Assembly (NCBI RefSeq): GCF_028765165.1 | Contig: NZ_JARADB010000001.1 | Location: forward strand, 1,550,001 to 1,614,000 | From: Paenibacillus sp. MAHUQ-63 | GTDB lineage: Bacteria; Bacillota; Bacilli; Paenibacillales; NBRC-103111 | Length of the DNA: 64,000 bases | Reading direction: 5' to 3' | Shown: piece after piece, positions 34,091 through 42,286 of the stretch | Numbering within the stretch: the stretch's first letter is position 1 | Layout of the letters: the number at the start of each line of letters is the position of its first letter | Made by a program: the position numbers and the translations under genes | The notes under the pieces: model-generated | The model's input: the letters and a program-made list of their open reading frames with translations, nothing else | Told to the model about the DNA's origin: nothing | Databases searched by the model: none

Positions 34091-35958
34091 GCCTTTACCC
34101 CCTTGTCATTTTCAAGCTCTTCTTTCTCAATATGCCAACCGTGGTCGTCATAGACCGAACGCAAGAACATCGCGATCAGGGTGATGACCAAACCCGCGCC
34201 TGCAACAATGTAGTTTTTGTACATGAAACCAAAACCTGCAATGAACAAGCCGATGGACATAACGAGCGGCAGGATCGACGCGGACGGCATATGAATCGAA
34301 CCAACAGGTTCAGCCGGAGTCATCTGTTTGTTACCAGCCATTTTCTCTTTCCAAAGTGCATCATATCCGCGAACGAGCGGAGTTTGTTTGAAGTTGTATT
34401 CAGGTGCAGGTGAAGGAATTGCCCACTCCAATGTGCGGCCATCCCATGGATCGGCTGCAGCTGTAACCGGTTTTCTCATTGTAGAGATGATGTTGATCAA
34501 GAACACGATAGTTCCAAGACCCATCAAGAATGCGCCTACTGTAGAAACCAAGTTCCCTACTTCCAGGTCATAGCCTGGCTGGTACGTAAATACCCGACGC
34601 GGCATCCCCATCAGACCCAAGAAATGCTGCGGGAAGAACGTCAAATGGAAGCCGATGAAGAACAACCAGAAATGCAATTTACCCAAACCTTCGCTCAGCA
34701 TGCGGCCGAACATTTTGGGCCACCAGTAATACAGACCTGCGAACAAGCCAAGTACCAGACCACCAACGATAACATAGTGGAAGTGAGCTACTACGAAATA
34801 CGTATCGTGATATTGGAAGTCAGCCGCTGGAATCGCGAGCATAACCCCTGTCGTTCCACCCATAACGAATGTCGGGATGAAAGCCGTTGCGAAGACGTTC
34901 GCCGTTGTGAAACGGATTTGTCCGCCCCATAGCGTGAACAACCAGTTGAAAATTTTAACGCCTGTAGGAACCGCAATCGCCATCGTTGCAATCGAGAAGA
35001 TCGAGTTGGCAACGGGACCCAAGCCTGTTGTGAACATGTGGTGAACCCAAACCATGAAGCCCAAGAAACCGATTAACACAGTTGCGAAGACCATGGAGCT
35101 ATATCCGAAAAGACGTTTCTTAGAGAACGTCGAAACGATCTCGGAGATGATACCGAATGCAGGAAGGATCAAGATATAAACTTCGGGGTGACCGAAGATC
35201 CAGAATAGATGCTCCCATAGTACGTTGTTACCGCCTCTGGCTGCATCGAAGAATGCTCCGCCGAAGACACGGTCAAACATCAGCTCAACCAAGGCAACTG
35301 TAATGGCAGGGAAAGCAAGAACGATCAAACCGGATGTGATGAATGCAGCCCATGTAAACATCGGCATACGCATATATGTCAGACCAGGTGCACGCATGTT
35401 GATGATAGTAACGAGGAAGTTAATCCCCCCGATAAGCGTACCGATACCGGCAATTTGCAGACCGAGTACATAGAAGTCTGTTCCTTGCAAGTTATTTTCA
35501 AGCGTTTGGCCCCAACCGGAGTCCGTGATCGAGGACAACGGAGCGTACCCCGTCCATCCGGCATCCGGTGCACCGCCCAAGAACCAGCTTGTGTTCATCA
35601 GAATGCCGCCCGCGAAGAACAGCCAGAAACCAAGCGAGTTCACGAATGGGAACGCAACGTCCCTTGCACCGATTTGTAGAGGAACGATGGCATTCATGAA
35701 TGCGAAGATGACCGGCATCGCCGCAAAGAAAATCATCGTAGTTCCGTGCATCGTTGTTAATTGGTTAAATGCATCGCCGACGAAAATATGTTGGTCGGGG
35801 TAAGCCAGCTGAATCCGAATCAGAATGGCTTCAAGTCCACCTACGAGGAAGAAGAACCCGCCCGCAAGTAAGTACAGGATACCGATTTTCTTATGATCGA
35901 CTGTTGTAAGCCAATCCATAAGTCCGGTATGTTTTTTTACTGGATGAGAGTGAGCCAA
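34087..35958 (-). CDS. ctaD: Cytochrome c oxidase subunit I (caa3)
   Basis: The 623-residue catalytic subunit of an A-family heme-copper oxidase. Heme ligands lie in TTMHGTTMIF (near 70) and HFHYVIVGG. The CuB site and cross-linked Tyr are in GHPEVYILILPAFG, with the His pair in VWVHHMFTTG. Length and the extra C-terminal helices match Bacillus CtaD. It reduces O2 to water and pumps protons; the D-channel region (NAIVPLQIGARD) is intact. It sits between ctaC (27 bases upstream) and ctaE (4-base overlap). Confidence 0.97.
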   Translation of the reverse strand: MAHSHPVKKHTGLMDWLTTVDHKKIGILYLLAGGFFFLVGGLEAILIRIQLAYPDQHIFVGDAFNQLTTMHGTTMIFFAAMPVIFAFMNAIVPLQIGARDVAFPFVNSLGFWLFFAGGILMNTSWFLGGAPDAGWTGYAPLSSITDSGWGQTLENNLQGTDFYVLGLQIAGIGTLIGGINFLVTIINMRAPGLTYMRMPMFTWAAFITSGLIVLAFPAITVALVELMFDRVFGGAFFDAARGGNNVLWEHLFWIFGHPEVYILILPAFGIISEIVSTFSKKRLFGYSSMVFATVLIGFLGFMVWVHHMFTTGLGPVANSIFSIATMAIAVPTGVKIFNWLFTLWGGQIRFTTANVFATAFIPTFVMGGTTGVMLAIPAADFQYHDTYFVVAHFHYVIVGGLVLGLFAGLYYWWPKMFGRMLSEGLGKLHFWLFFIGFHLTFFPQHFLGLMGMPRRVFTYQPGYDLEVGNLVSTVGAFLMGLGTIVFLINIISTMRKPVTAAADPWDGRTLEWAIPSPAPEYNFKQTPLVRGYDALWKEKMAGNKQMTPAEPVGSIHMPSASILPLVMSIGLFIAGFGFMYKNYIVAGAGLVITLIAMFLRSVYDDHGWHIEKEELENDKGVKA

Positions 35959-35985
35959 CGTATGAACCTCCTTTACCTGAGAAGT

Positions 35986-37002
35986 TTATTTCAAAGTCTG
36001 TAAGTACTGAACGATATCGTTAATTTGGGCATCGTCAAGCTTGCCGCCTGCTTCTTTGCCGAAGGCCGGCATTTTGTTACCTGGCTTCTGCTCTTGTGGA
36101 TTATGTATCCATAAAGCCATTTTCTCAGGCGTATGTTCCAGAACACCAGCAAGCGTATCGCGGTCTGCGAAACCTTTGAGGTTCGGAGCAACACCAGGGC
36201 CGTTAGCTGTAACAGCGTGGCAAGACATACAATTTTCTTTGAAAAGTTCTTCACCTTTCTGTGCAGTTGCCGGCACAGTAACAGGCGCTTTCATTTTCGC
36301 TACCCAAGCATCGAAATCAGCTTGACTCTTAGACTCAACTGTGAAATTCATCAAGGCGTGAGAAGCTCCGCAAAGCTCTGTACATCTTCCTTGGAACGTG
36401 GAGATTTCATCAGCTTGCAAGTAAAGCGTATTGGAGATTCCAGGGTTCGTATCTACTTTACCGCCCAGGGATGGTACCCAGAATGCGTGAGAAACGTCCG
36501 CGGAAACGAGTTCGAATGCAATGATTTTATCCTTTGGTACAACAAGCTCTTGAGCTGTTGCGATACCCAGATCCGGATATTCGAACTGCCACCAGAATTG
36601 ATGTGCAGTGACTTTGACGTGAACGGCGGCTTTGTCCTGCGTGTAATTCTTAGAATGTTTGAAAGTGTAGGATACTGTCGGCACCGCAAGCACTAACAGC
36701 AAGAGAATCGGAACGACGGTCCAGATGATCTCAAGCACGTGGCTTCCTTCCACTTGTTTCGGTATGCTGTTGTCGCCATCGCGTTTCTTGTAGCGAACCA
36801 AAACATACGCATAAATTGCAAAAACGACAATTACGACAAAAACCATGATAAAGAGACTTAATTTCATCAGGAATAGCTGCTCTGATGCAACAGGACCTTT
36901 TGGCTGTAAAGCAGACAGAGTTGGGTCTCCACACCCGGTTAGCAAGAACGTCATTACCGCTAGAAGGGGTAGCAGACGCCATAACTTTTTCAATCGACTC
37001 AT
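35986..37002 (-). CDS. ctaC: Cytochrome c oxidase subunit II with fused cytochrome c
   Basis: A 338-residue lipoprotein. The signal peptide ends in LLTGC (Cys24). Two helices (about 45-70 and 90-112) anchor it, then a CuA domain shows His172, Cys207, Cys211, His215 and Met218 (CTELCGASHALM). The C-terminal cytochrome c domain binds heme by CMSCH (258-262) with the axial Met in NKMPAFG. This fusion defines caa3 oxidases, which take electrons without a separate soluble cytochrome. It is the first gene of ctaCDEFG, with a strong promoter at 37072-37100. Confidence 0.97.
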   Translation of the reverse strand: MSRLKKLWRLLPLLAVMTFLLTGCGDPTLSALQPKGPVASEQLFLMKLSLFIMVFVVIVVFAIYAYVLVRYKKRDGDNSIPKQVEGSHVLEIIWTVVPILLLLVLAVPTVSYTFKHSKNYTQDKAAVHVKVTAHQFWWQFEYPDLGIATAQELVVPKDKIIAFELVSADVSHAFWVPSLGGKVDTNPGISNTLYLQADEISTFQGRCTELCGASHALMNFTVESKSQADFDAWVAKMKAPVTVPATAQKGEELFKENCMSCHAVTANGPGVAPNLKGFADRDTLAGVLEHTPEKMALWIHNPQEQKPGNKMPAFGKEAGGKLDDAQINDIVQYLQTLK

Positions 37003-37071
37003 TGTATCAACCCCACTTTTAAAACATTATTTTTACCACGATGGCCATGCCCATGTCAATTCACTTTATTA

Positions 37072-37100
37072 ACTATAAATTCGTGAAAAGTTTTTGTCAA
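37072..37100 (-). promoter_or_regulatory. Sigma-A promoter of ctaCDEFG
   Basis: TTGACA (-35, 37095-37100) and TATAGT (-10, 37072-37077) are separated by exactly 17 bases on the minus strand. The predicted start near 37065 gives a leader of about 63 bases before ctaC. Confidence 0.85.
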
Positions 37101-37278
37101 TCGCTGGAGCAGAGTTCACAAATTGTTCTTAAACCGCTCTGTAGCGATATATTTTCCCTCCATGGCTATTTCCATACACCCACCTCTCTATGCACAAAAG
37201 TGTATATTTGTGAACACGAATAAAAGGAGAGAAACATCCCATCCTAATAGACATTACACGTGATAAGGGAGGTCATTT

Positions 37279-37968
37279 ATGATGCTCAGTAAGTTAGGTT
37301 TTCCTATTTCTGGAATGCTATTCCTCATGCTGGCTTTAACCGGATGTACGGAAGGCGGAAGGGAATATGGCAAGAGCCCGGACCATACCAACTTCGGATC
37401 CCCTGTCGACAAATCGACAGATTCCGAGAGAGCCTACCAAACGCAGCAGCTCTACGGACCGGTCAAGCACGATAATACGAAGCTGGAATACAACCAATTC
37501 CTATCCAATCAGCTGAATGCCATGAATGGTGTGAATACGGCCATCGTTATGACAACGGATAAAAACGCCTATGTCGCCCTAATGATCGACAGCAGCGCAA
37601 CGGGCACCAAAGGCACGACCAAGGAAGCAAACAACCAAGGTACGCTGAAAGGCTTCTATAATGATAATGCCCCGTTCAACGATTATCTGCCCTCCAATGA
37701 TCTAAGCAATGGATATAATAGTTATGAAACAGCGATTCATCACGATCTTCTCTCCCATCGTTTCAAACAAGCTATGGCTGAGAAAATTCGTCTGCTTCAA
37801 CCAAGTGTGATGGATGTTTACATTTCCGCCAACCGTGATTTTCTTAACCAAATGAACAACTATGCGCAAGAAAGCTGGAAAGGGCATTCGCTGATGCCGC
37901 TTTTAACGGATTTCAACCAGACCGTATCACGGGTTTTCGGTACGGCGCAGGTTTTGCCGGAAGATTAA
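37279..37968 (+). CDS. YhcN/YlaJ-family sporulation lipoprotein
   Basis: A 229-residue exported lipoprotein: signal peptide of about 22 residues with lipobox LALTGC (Cys23), then a Ser/Asp-rich linker and a globular region from about 70. The segment NQFLSNQLNAMNGVNTAIVMTT, followed by NAYVALMID, is the hallmark of the YhcN/YlaJ family, whose members sit in the inner spore membrane or coat and affect germination. The C-terminal half has the expected helical segment with SVMDVYISANRDFLNQMNNY. GGGAGG precedes the ATG. It is a single gene, opposite in direction to ctaC. Confidence 0.85.
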   Translation: MMLSKLGFPISGMLFLMLALTGCTEGGREYGKSPDHTNFGSPVDKSTDSERAYQTQQLYGPVKHDNTKLEYNQFLSNQLNAMNGVNTAIVMTTDKNAYVALMIDSSATGTKGTTKEANNQGTLKGFYNDNAPFNDYLPSNDLSNGYNSYETAIHHDLLSHRFKQAMAEKIRLLQPSVMDVYISANRDFLNQMNNYAQESWKGHSLMPLLTDFNQTVSRVFGTAQVLPED

Positions 37969-38149
37969 ACAACGTTCTGATGAATTTCTTCTATATATAA
38001 AGAAGATAATTACTGCATGTAGGCCGGCTCCTGTTTTCATTTGTCTGGCATTCCTGTACAATGGGGGAATCGTCTTACACCGGGGAGATTTTGGTCAATG
38101 ACCAAAGTTCCCTATAAATAGTAGGAAAAAGGGAGCTGGCCAATTTACC

Positions 38150-40006
38150 ATGTCAAATGGATTTGCCTCATTAGGAATTAGAGAACGTCTTGTCCAAGTA
38201 TTACAAGCAGGAGGCGTCGTAGAACCGACCCCCATTCAACGAGAAGCTATCCCCGTGCTGCTGCAAGGCACGGATGTTATTGCACAAGCACAGACAGGTA
38301 CAGGCAAAACATTAGCCTTCGTTCTTCCGATATTAGAGACCATCGATGTAGAAAGCACGGATGTGCAAGCTCTGATTATGACGCCTACGCGGGAGCTCGC
38401 GATTCAGATCACCAACGAATTGAAAACACTAGCCCCCGTTACGGGAGCTAAGGTACTTGCGGCCTATGGCGGCCAGGATGTAGAAAAACAGCTTAGAAAA
38501 CTTCAAGGGAACATACATATAGTAGTAGGAACTCCGGGAAGGCTGCTGGATCATCTTCGCCGCGGTTCTATCAATTTCTATAAATTGAAAGTACTTGTAT
38601 TGGATGAAGCGGATCAGATGCTGCACATGGGCTTCCTTCATGAAGTGAAGGATATCATTGCCCAGACGTCTCCTTATCGCCAAACTCTGCTCTTCTCCGC
38701 TACCATGCCTGACCAAGTGATGAACTTGTCCAAGGCCTATATGAAAGAACCGCGAGAGATCAAAATTCAAAGCAAACAAGTCACATTGACGGAAATTCAG
38801 CAAGTGCTTGTACCGACGACCGACCGCCAAAAGCTAGACGCTTTGGTTGCGGCCATCAAACAGTACAGACCTTATCTGGCGATGATTTTCTGCCGTACGA
38901 AGGCAAGAGCCATCGCCTTGAATGAAGCCCTGCAGGAATTGGGCCTAATGTCCGACGAGCTGCACGGGGACTTGTCCCAAGCCAAGCGGGAGCAAGTCAT
39001 GAAACGATTCCGCGATGGCCGCGTCGAGCTCCTGGTTGCAACGGACATTGCCGCACGCGGATTGGATGTCGAAGGCGTTACGCATGTGTTCAATTACGAT
39101 GTACCGCAGGATGCCGAGAGCTATATTCACCGAATCGGCCGTACGGGCCGCGCCGGTGAGACGGGGGTTGCCGTTACCTTCGCAACGCAGCGGGATATGC
39201 CGACGATCGAGCTGATCGAGAAAGGCATCAAAATGTCGCTGCGCGGCGGCGAGTCTCAACAGCGCCGCGTACGCTCCACTTCGGAGGAATTCGCTGAGCA
39301 CAGCGGCAGAGGTTCCGGGCGCCGCAGCGGCGGCAGCTCCCGCACAGGCCGCGGCGAGCGAGCCGGAGAAGGCCGCCAGAGCCGGGGCCGATCAGGTGCA
39401 CGCGAAGACAGAGCCGGCGTGCAATACGGCACAGGCCGCGCAGGCCGCGGCGATGCGCCTAGAGGCGCACGGCCGTCGAAGGTGAATTCGGAGCGCCATC
39501 CGAATACATGGGGCCGCGCCGTGAGCAAGGAACCCGAAGGCGTGGAAACGGGCCGCGGTGACGGCCGAAGCGCTGGCAAGACGCGCGTCACTTGGGGCCG
39601 CGGCGATGAGCGCGCTCCGCGCGCAGCAGGCCGCAGCGAAGGTGCAGACCGCAAGCGCACCGTACAGAACGGCGATCGTTCCTTCTCGCCGTACAACAAG
39701 TACGCCGGTACGGAACGTAACGATGCCGCTGGTGCTTCCCGCGGCGGCCGCGGCGGTGGACGCGGCGGCAATGCGGAGCGCGGCTCCCGCAGCGACAGCT
39801 TCGGCGCGCGCAGCGGCAGTGCGGAGCGCGGCTCCCGCAGCGATAGCTTCGGCGCACGCGGCGGCAGTGCGGAGCGCGGCTCCCGCAGCGATAGCTTCGG
39901 CGCACGCGGCGGCACGCCTCGCGGCAGTGGAACCCGCGGATCAGCACCTCGCGGATCTGCATCTAGAGACGGTGCGCCGAAAGGCGGACGCGGCAGAAAC
40001 CGCTAG
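38150..40006 (+). CDS. DEAD-box RNA helicase with RGG-rich tail
   Basis: A 618-residue ATP-dependent RNA helicase, like the cold-shock CshA/CshB group. Motifs run in order: Q motif with EPTPIQREAIP (25-35), Walker A AQTGTGKT (47-54), PTRELA (79-84), DEAD (152-155), SAT, and HRIGRTGRAG in the second RecA domain. From about residue 365 to the end the protein is disordered, rich in Arg, Gly and Ser, with three near-identical 16-residue units. Such tails bind RNA without sequence preference. The leader has a small perfect hairpin, TTTGGTC-AAT-GACCAAA at 38090-38106, 44 bases before the start. Likely roles are mRNA decay or ribosome assembly in the cold (inference). Confidence 0.95.
   Translation: MSNGFASLGIRERLVQVLQAGGVVEPTPIQREAIPVLLQGTDVIAQAQTGTGKTLAFVLPILETIDVESTDVQALIMTPTRELAIQITNELKTLAPVTGAKVLAAYGGQDVEKQLRKLQGNIHIVVGTPGRLLDHLRRGSINFYKLKVLVLDEADQMLHMGFLHEVKDIIAQTSPYRQTLLFSATMPDQVMNLSKAYMKEPREIKIQSKQVTLTEIQQVLVPTTDRQKLDALVAAIKQYRPYLAMIFCRTKARAIALNEALQELGLMSDELHGDLSQAKREQVMKRFRDGRVELLVATDIAARGLDVEGVTHVFNYDVPQDAESYIHRIGRTGRAGETGVAVTFATQRDMPTIELIEKGIKMSLRGGESQQRRVRSTSEEFAEHSGRGSGRRSGGSSRTGRGERAGEGRQSRGRSGAREDRAGVQYGTGRAGRGDAPRGARPSKVNSERHPNTWGRAVSKEPEGVETGRGDGRSAGKTRVTWGRGDERAPRAAGRSEGADRKRTVQNGDRSFSPYNKYAGTERNDAAGASRGGRGGGRGGNAERGSRSDSFGARSGSAERGSRSDSFGARGGSAERGSRSDSFGARGGTPRGSGTRGSAPRGSASRDGAPKGGRGRNR
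39773..39913 (+). repeat. 48-bp coding tandem repeat in helicase tail
   Basis: Three successive copies encode AERGSRSDSFGARGGS-type units, with copies 2 and 3 almost identical at DNA level. This suggests recent expansion or gene conversion within the RGG tail; copy number may vary among strains. Confidence 0.88.
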
Positions 40007-40167
40007 TCGAAAAAGCGTTTTCAAAGCCAGACCTTTACCGAACAACCTGAACCATGTAAAATATAACTATGGTTGAAAATGATCCTACTTAGACAAAAAT
40101 CGTTTCAACACCGTTGCAGGCACGTAGGATTTACCCCCCACTTTTCACAAATAAGGAGGTATGTTCC

Positions 40168-40755
40168 ATGTACGCATTAAAGGACAAGGAAATGATTTTT
40201 GTATTCACCGGTCCGCACGGAGCTGGTCGTAAAACAGTTGCTGAAATGTCGGGATCTACACTGGGCATGAAGCAAGTGATTTCTTACACCACCAGACCTC
40301 CGAGAGCAACCGAGGAAGACGGTCAAGATTATCACTTTATCTCCCCTGCCCAATTCGTCCAGACGCAGGCAAACGGTGAATTCATTGAGGTCAGTACCGT
40401 CAATGATCATTTATATGGCATCAAAAGCGCCGATATTGAACATATGTTCGAGAATAGCGGCAGCATTTATTTGATCTTGAACCGTTTCGGTGCGGAGACG
40501 CTCAAGAAGCTGTATGGCGACCGCGTCGTGCTTGTCTTCATCTATGCGCAGCGGAATACCCTCGAGGAGCGGATGAGAGAAAGCGGAGATTCCGAAGACA
40601 TGATTCAGAAATATCTCTCTCATTATGAAGATGAGATGGCTTACCGCGATCAGTGCGATCACGTCTTCGAGAATGTGGATCTGGCCCATACCGTTTTTGA
40701 TCTGACCAAGACGTTGGACAAATATTTGAACCGGAATCTGGTTGATCTGGATTAA
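40168..40755 (+). CDS. Guanylate kinase-like protein with altered P-loop
   Basis: A 195-residue protein of the guanylate kinase fold. The GMP-binding and lid regions look normal: YTTRPPRATEEDGQDYHFIS (about 40-59), FIEVSTVNDHLYGI, and the lid ERMRESGDSEDMIQKYL. The P-loop is GPHGAGRKT where typical Gmk has GPSGVGKGT, so the catalytic Lys is replaced by Arg21 and the Lys is shifted by one. It may still bind nucleotide or may be a regulatory paralogue; a standard gmk elsewhere is expected but not seen here. The ATG at 40168 follows AAGGAGG; an ATG at 40114 lacks a ribosome binding site. It stands alone with a terminator. Confidence 0.82.
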   Translation: MYALKDKEMIFVFTGPHGAGRKTVAEMSGSTLGMKQVISYTTRPPRATEEDGQDYHFISPAQFVQTQANGEFIEVSTVNDHLYGIKSADIEHMFENSGSIYLILNRFGAETLKKLYGDRVVLVFIYAQRNTLEERMRESGDSEDMIQKYLSHYEDEMAYRDQCDHVFENVDLAHTVFDLTKTLDKYLNRNLVDLD

Positions 40756-40771
40756 CATACAGCCTATAACA

Positions 40772-40800
40772 GGCCTGGACGTCATGCGTCCGGGTCTTTT
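40772..40800 (+). terminator. Terminator of guanylate-kinase-like gene
   Basis: GGCCTGGACG pairs with CGTCCGGGTC around a 5-base loop, followed by TTTT; it lies 17 bases past the stop. Confidence 0.75.
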
Positions 40801-40826
40801 CAATTGACGGAAAGGAGCATTTCGTT

Positions 40827-41975
40827 ATGAAAATCATTTCTATCGAACCTACACCAAGCCCGAATTCCATGAAGCTGAACATGGATGAATCCCTGCCCGC
40901 AGGGGTTCGTACCACCTATACCAAGGATAACATCGCCGGGGCTCCGGAACCTATCCGCCAACTGATGGCCGTTCAAGGCGTCATCAGCGTGTTCCATGCA
41001 GCCGACTTCATCGCGCTGGACCGCACCTCCAAAGGGGACTGGCAGTTCATTCTGGCCAAGGCCCGGGACATTTTCGGCGAAGCTGCGGGGGCTGCGTCCG
41101 GAACCGGACTGATGGCCGAACAACCGCAGGCCGATGTTTCGTTCGGCGAGGCCCAAGTCCTCGTGCAGATGTTCCGCGGCATCCCGCTCCAGGTACGCGT
41201 GCGCGCCGGCAGTGAAGAAGTTCGGGCGGCCATGCCCGAACGCTTCACCGAGGCGGCGGTCCGCGCAGGTACGGCATCGCCGAACCTGATCAAGGAGCGG
41301 AAGCTCGAAGAGCTCGGCGTGCGCTACGGCGAGCTCAAAGACATCGCGGGCGAAGTCGTCCAGGAACTGGACGCTTCTTATGACACCGCCCGCGTCGAAT
41401 CCCTGGTCTCCATGGCGATGCAGGAGACCCCGGCCGCGGCTTCCGCGGATGCCGAAGCCGGCCTGGAAGCAGGCGCAGTGCTGGAGCAGCTGCGCCACAG
41501 CGACTGGAAGCTGCGCTACGCCGCGCTTCAGAGGATTCAGCCGTCGCTGGAGACGCTGCCGCTTCTCGTCCATGCCCTGCAGGACGAGAACACGTCGATC
41601 CGGCGGCTGGCGACGGTGTACCTCGGGGACATCAAGGAGCCCGAGGTACTGCCTTACCTGTATCGCGCCTTGGAGGACGATACGGCTTCAGTGCGCCGGA
41701 CAGCGGGCGATACGCTGTCCGATCTGGGCGACCCGGCCGCTATGCCGGCCATGGCGAAGGCGCTCAAGGACCGCAACAAGCTGGTCCGTTGGCGCGCCGC
41801 GCGCTTCTTATACGAAGTCGGCGACAGCTCCGTGCTGAAGGACCTGCACGAAGCGGCGGACGACCCCGAGTTCGAGGTCCGCATGCAGGTGAAGATCGCG
41901 CTGGAGCGGATCGAAGGCGGGCATGCCGCCGAGGGCTCCGTATGGCAGCAAATGACGCGGCGGAATGAGCTGTAA
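40827..41975 (+). CDS. CvfC-like protein: Nfu N-terminal domain plus HEAT repeats
   Basis: A 382-residue soluble protein. Residues 1-85 are an Nfu/NifU N-terminal-like domain (IEPTPSPNSMKLNM at 6-19, and GVISVFHAADFIALDR). The middle (about 105-215) is unassigned. From about 225 to 365 there are four to five HEAT/PBS-lyase repeats, each with the pattern LRHSDWKLRYAALQRI or LEDDTASVRRTAGDTLSDLG. This composition matches the conserved virulence factor C family of Firmicutes, whose biochemical role is unknown; the Nfu part hints at Fe-S or metal protein maturation. GAAAGGAG precedes the ATG. The GC-rich third codon positions stand out from its left neighbour. Confidence 0.85.
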   Translation: MKIISIEPTPSPNSMKLNMDESLPAGVRTTYTKDNIAGAPEPIRQLMAVQGVISVFHAADFIALDRTSKGDWQFILAKARDIFGEAAGAASGTGLMAEQPQADVSFGEAQVLVQMFRGIPLQVRVRAGSEEVRAAMPERFTEAAVRAGTASPNLIKERKLEELGVRYGELKDIAGEVVQELDASYDTARVESLVSMAMQETPAAASADAEAGLEAGAVLEQLRHSDWKLRYAALQRIQPSLETLPLLVHALQDENTSIRRLATVYLGDIKEPEVLPYLYRALEDDTASVRRTAGDTLSDLGDPAAMPAMAKALKDRNKLVRWRAARFLYEVGDSSVLKDLHEAADDPEFEVRMQVKIALERIEGGHAAEGSVWQQMTRRNEL

Positions 41976-41995
41976 ACGGTCTGCATCATTCAGGT

Positions 41996-42180
41996 CTAAC
42001 GGACACCGCGGCCGTTAATTCCCTGAATTCAGCCGCGCTGCAGATCTGACGGACACCAGGGACCTTATTTGCCCGATGGCAAGGTGAAATCACGCGGAAA
42101 TGAGAGAATAACGGCTGCCATGTCCGTTACAATTTCACAACCGCTCGATTGGGGTGAATAAGAGCTGGTGTGTCCGTTAG
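41996..42180. repeat. CTAACGGACAC repeat cluster 2 (four units)
   Basis: Units D (41996-42020) and E (42046-42074) read forward; F (42103-42130) and G (42151-42180) read in reverse. All share (C/G)T(A/G)ACGGACA at one end and a TTAATT or TTATT block 10-12 bases further in. The head-to-head layout matches cluster 1 at 31552-31685. Confidence 0.92.
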
Positions 42181-42218
42181 TCGATTAGCCCGCAGGCCGG
42201 ATCCCTTCGATATACACC

Positions 42219-42263
42219 AAAAGGCTAGTGAAGCAGCGATTCCGCTCTTCACTAGCCTTTTTT
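42219..42263. terminator. Bidirectional terminator after sulfatase
   Basis: AAAAGGCTAGTGAA pairs with TTCACTAGCCTTTT around a 15-base loop that can pair further; A- and T-runs flank both sides. It ends 24 bases beyond the sulfatase stop. Confidence 0.85.
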
Positions 42264-42286
42264 GCCGCCTGGTCGGCAGCCTTACG

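Larger units (their letters stand above)
41976..42286. other. Convergent intergenic region with repeat cluster
   Basis: Between the ends of the CvfC-like gene and the sulfatase gene, 311 bases hold four CTAACGGACAC units and one bidirectional terminator. No gene is visible. Confidence 0.8.

Noticed and set aside
39256..39962. Arg/Pro-rich minus-strand frames inside the helicase gene
   Set aside because: They are shadows of the GC-rich RGG-tail repeats on the coding strand and carry no start signals.
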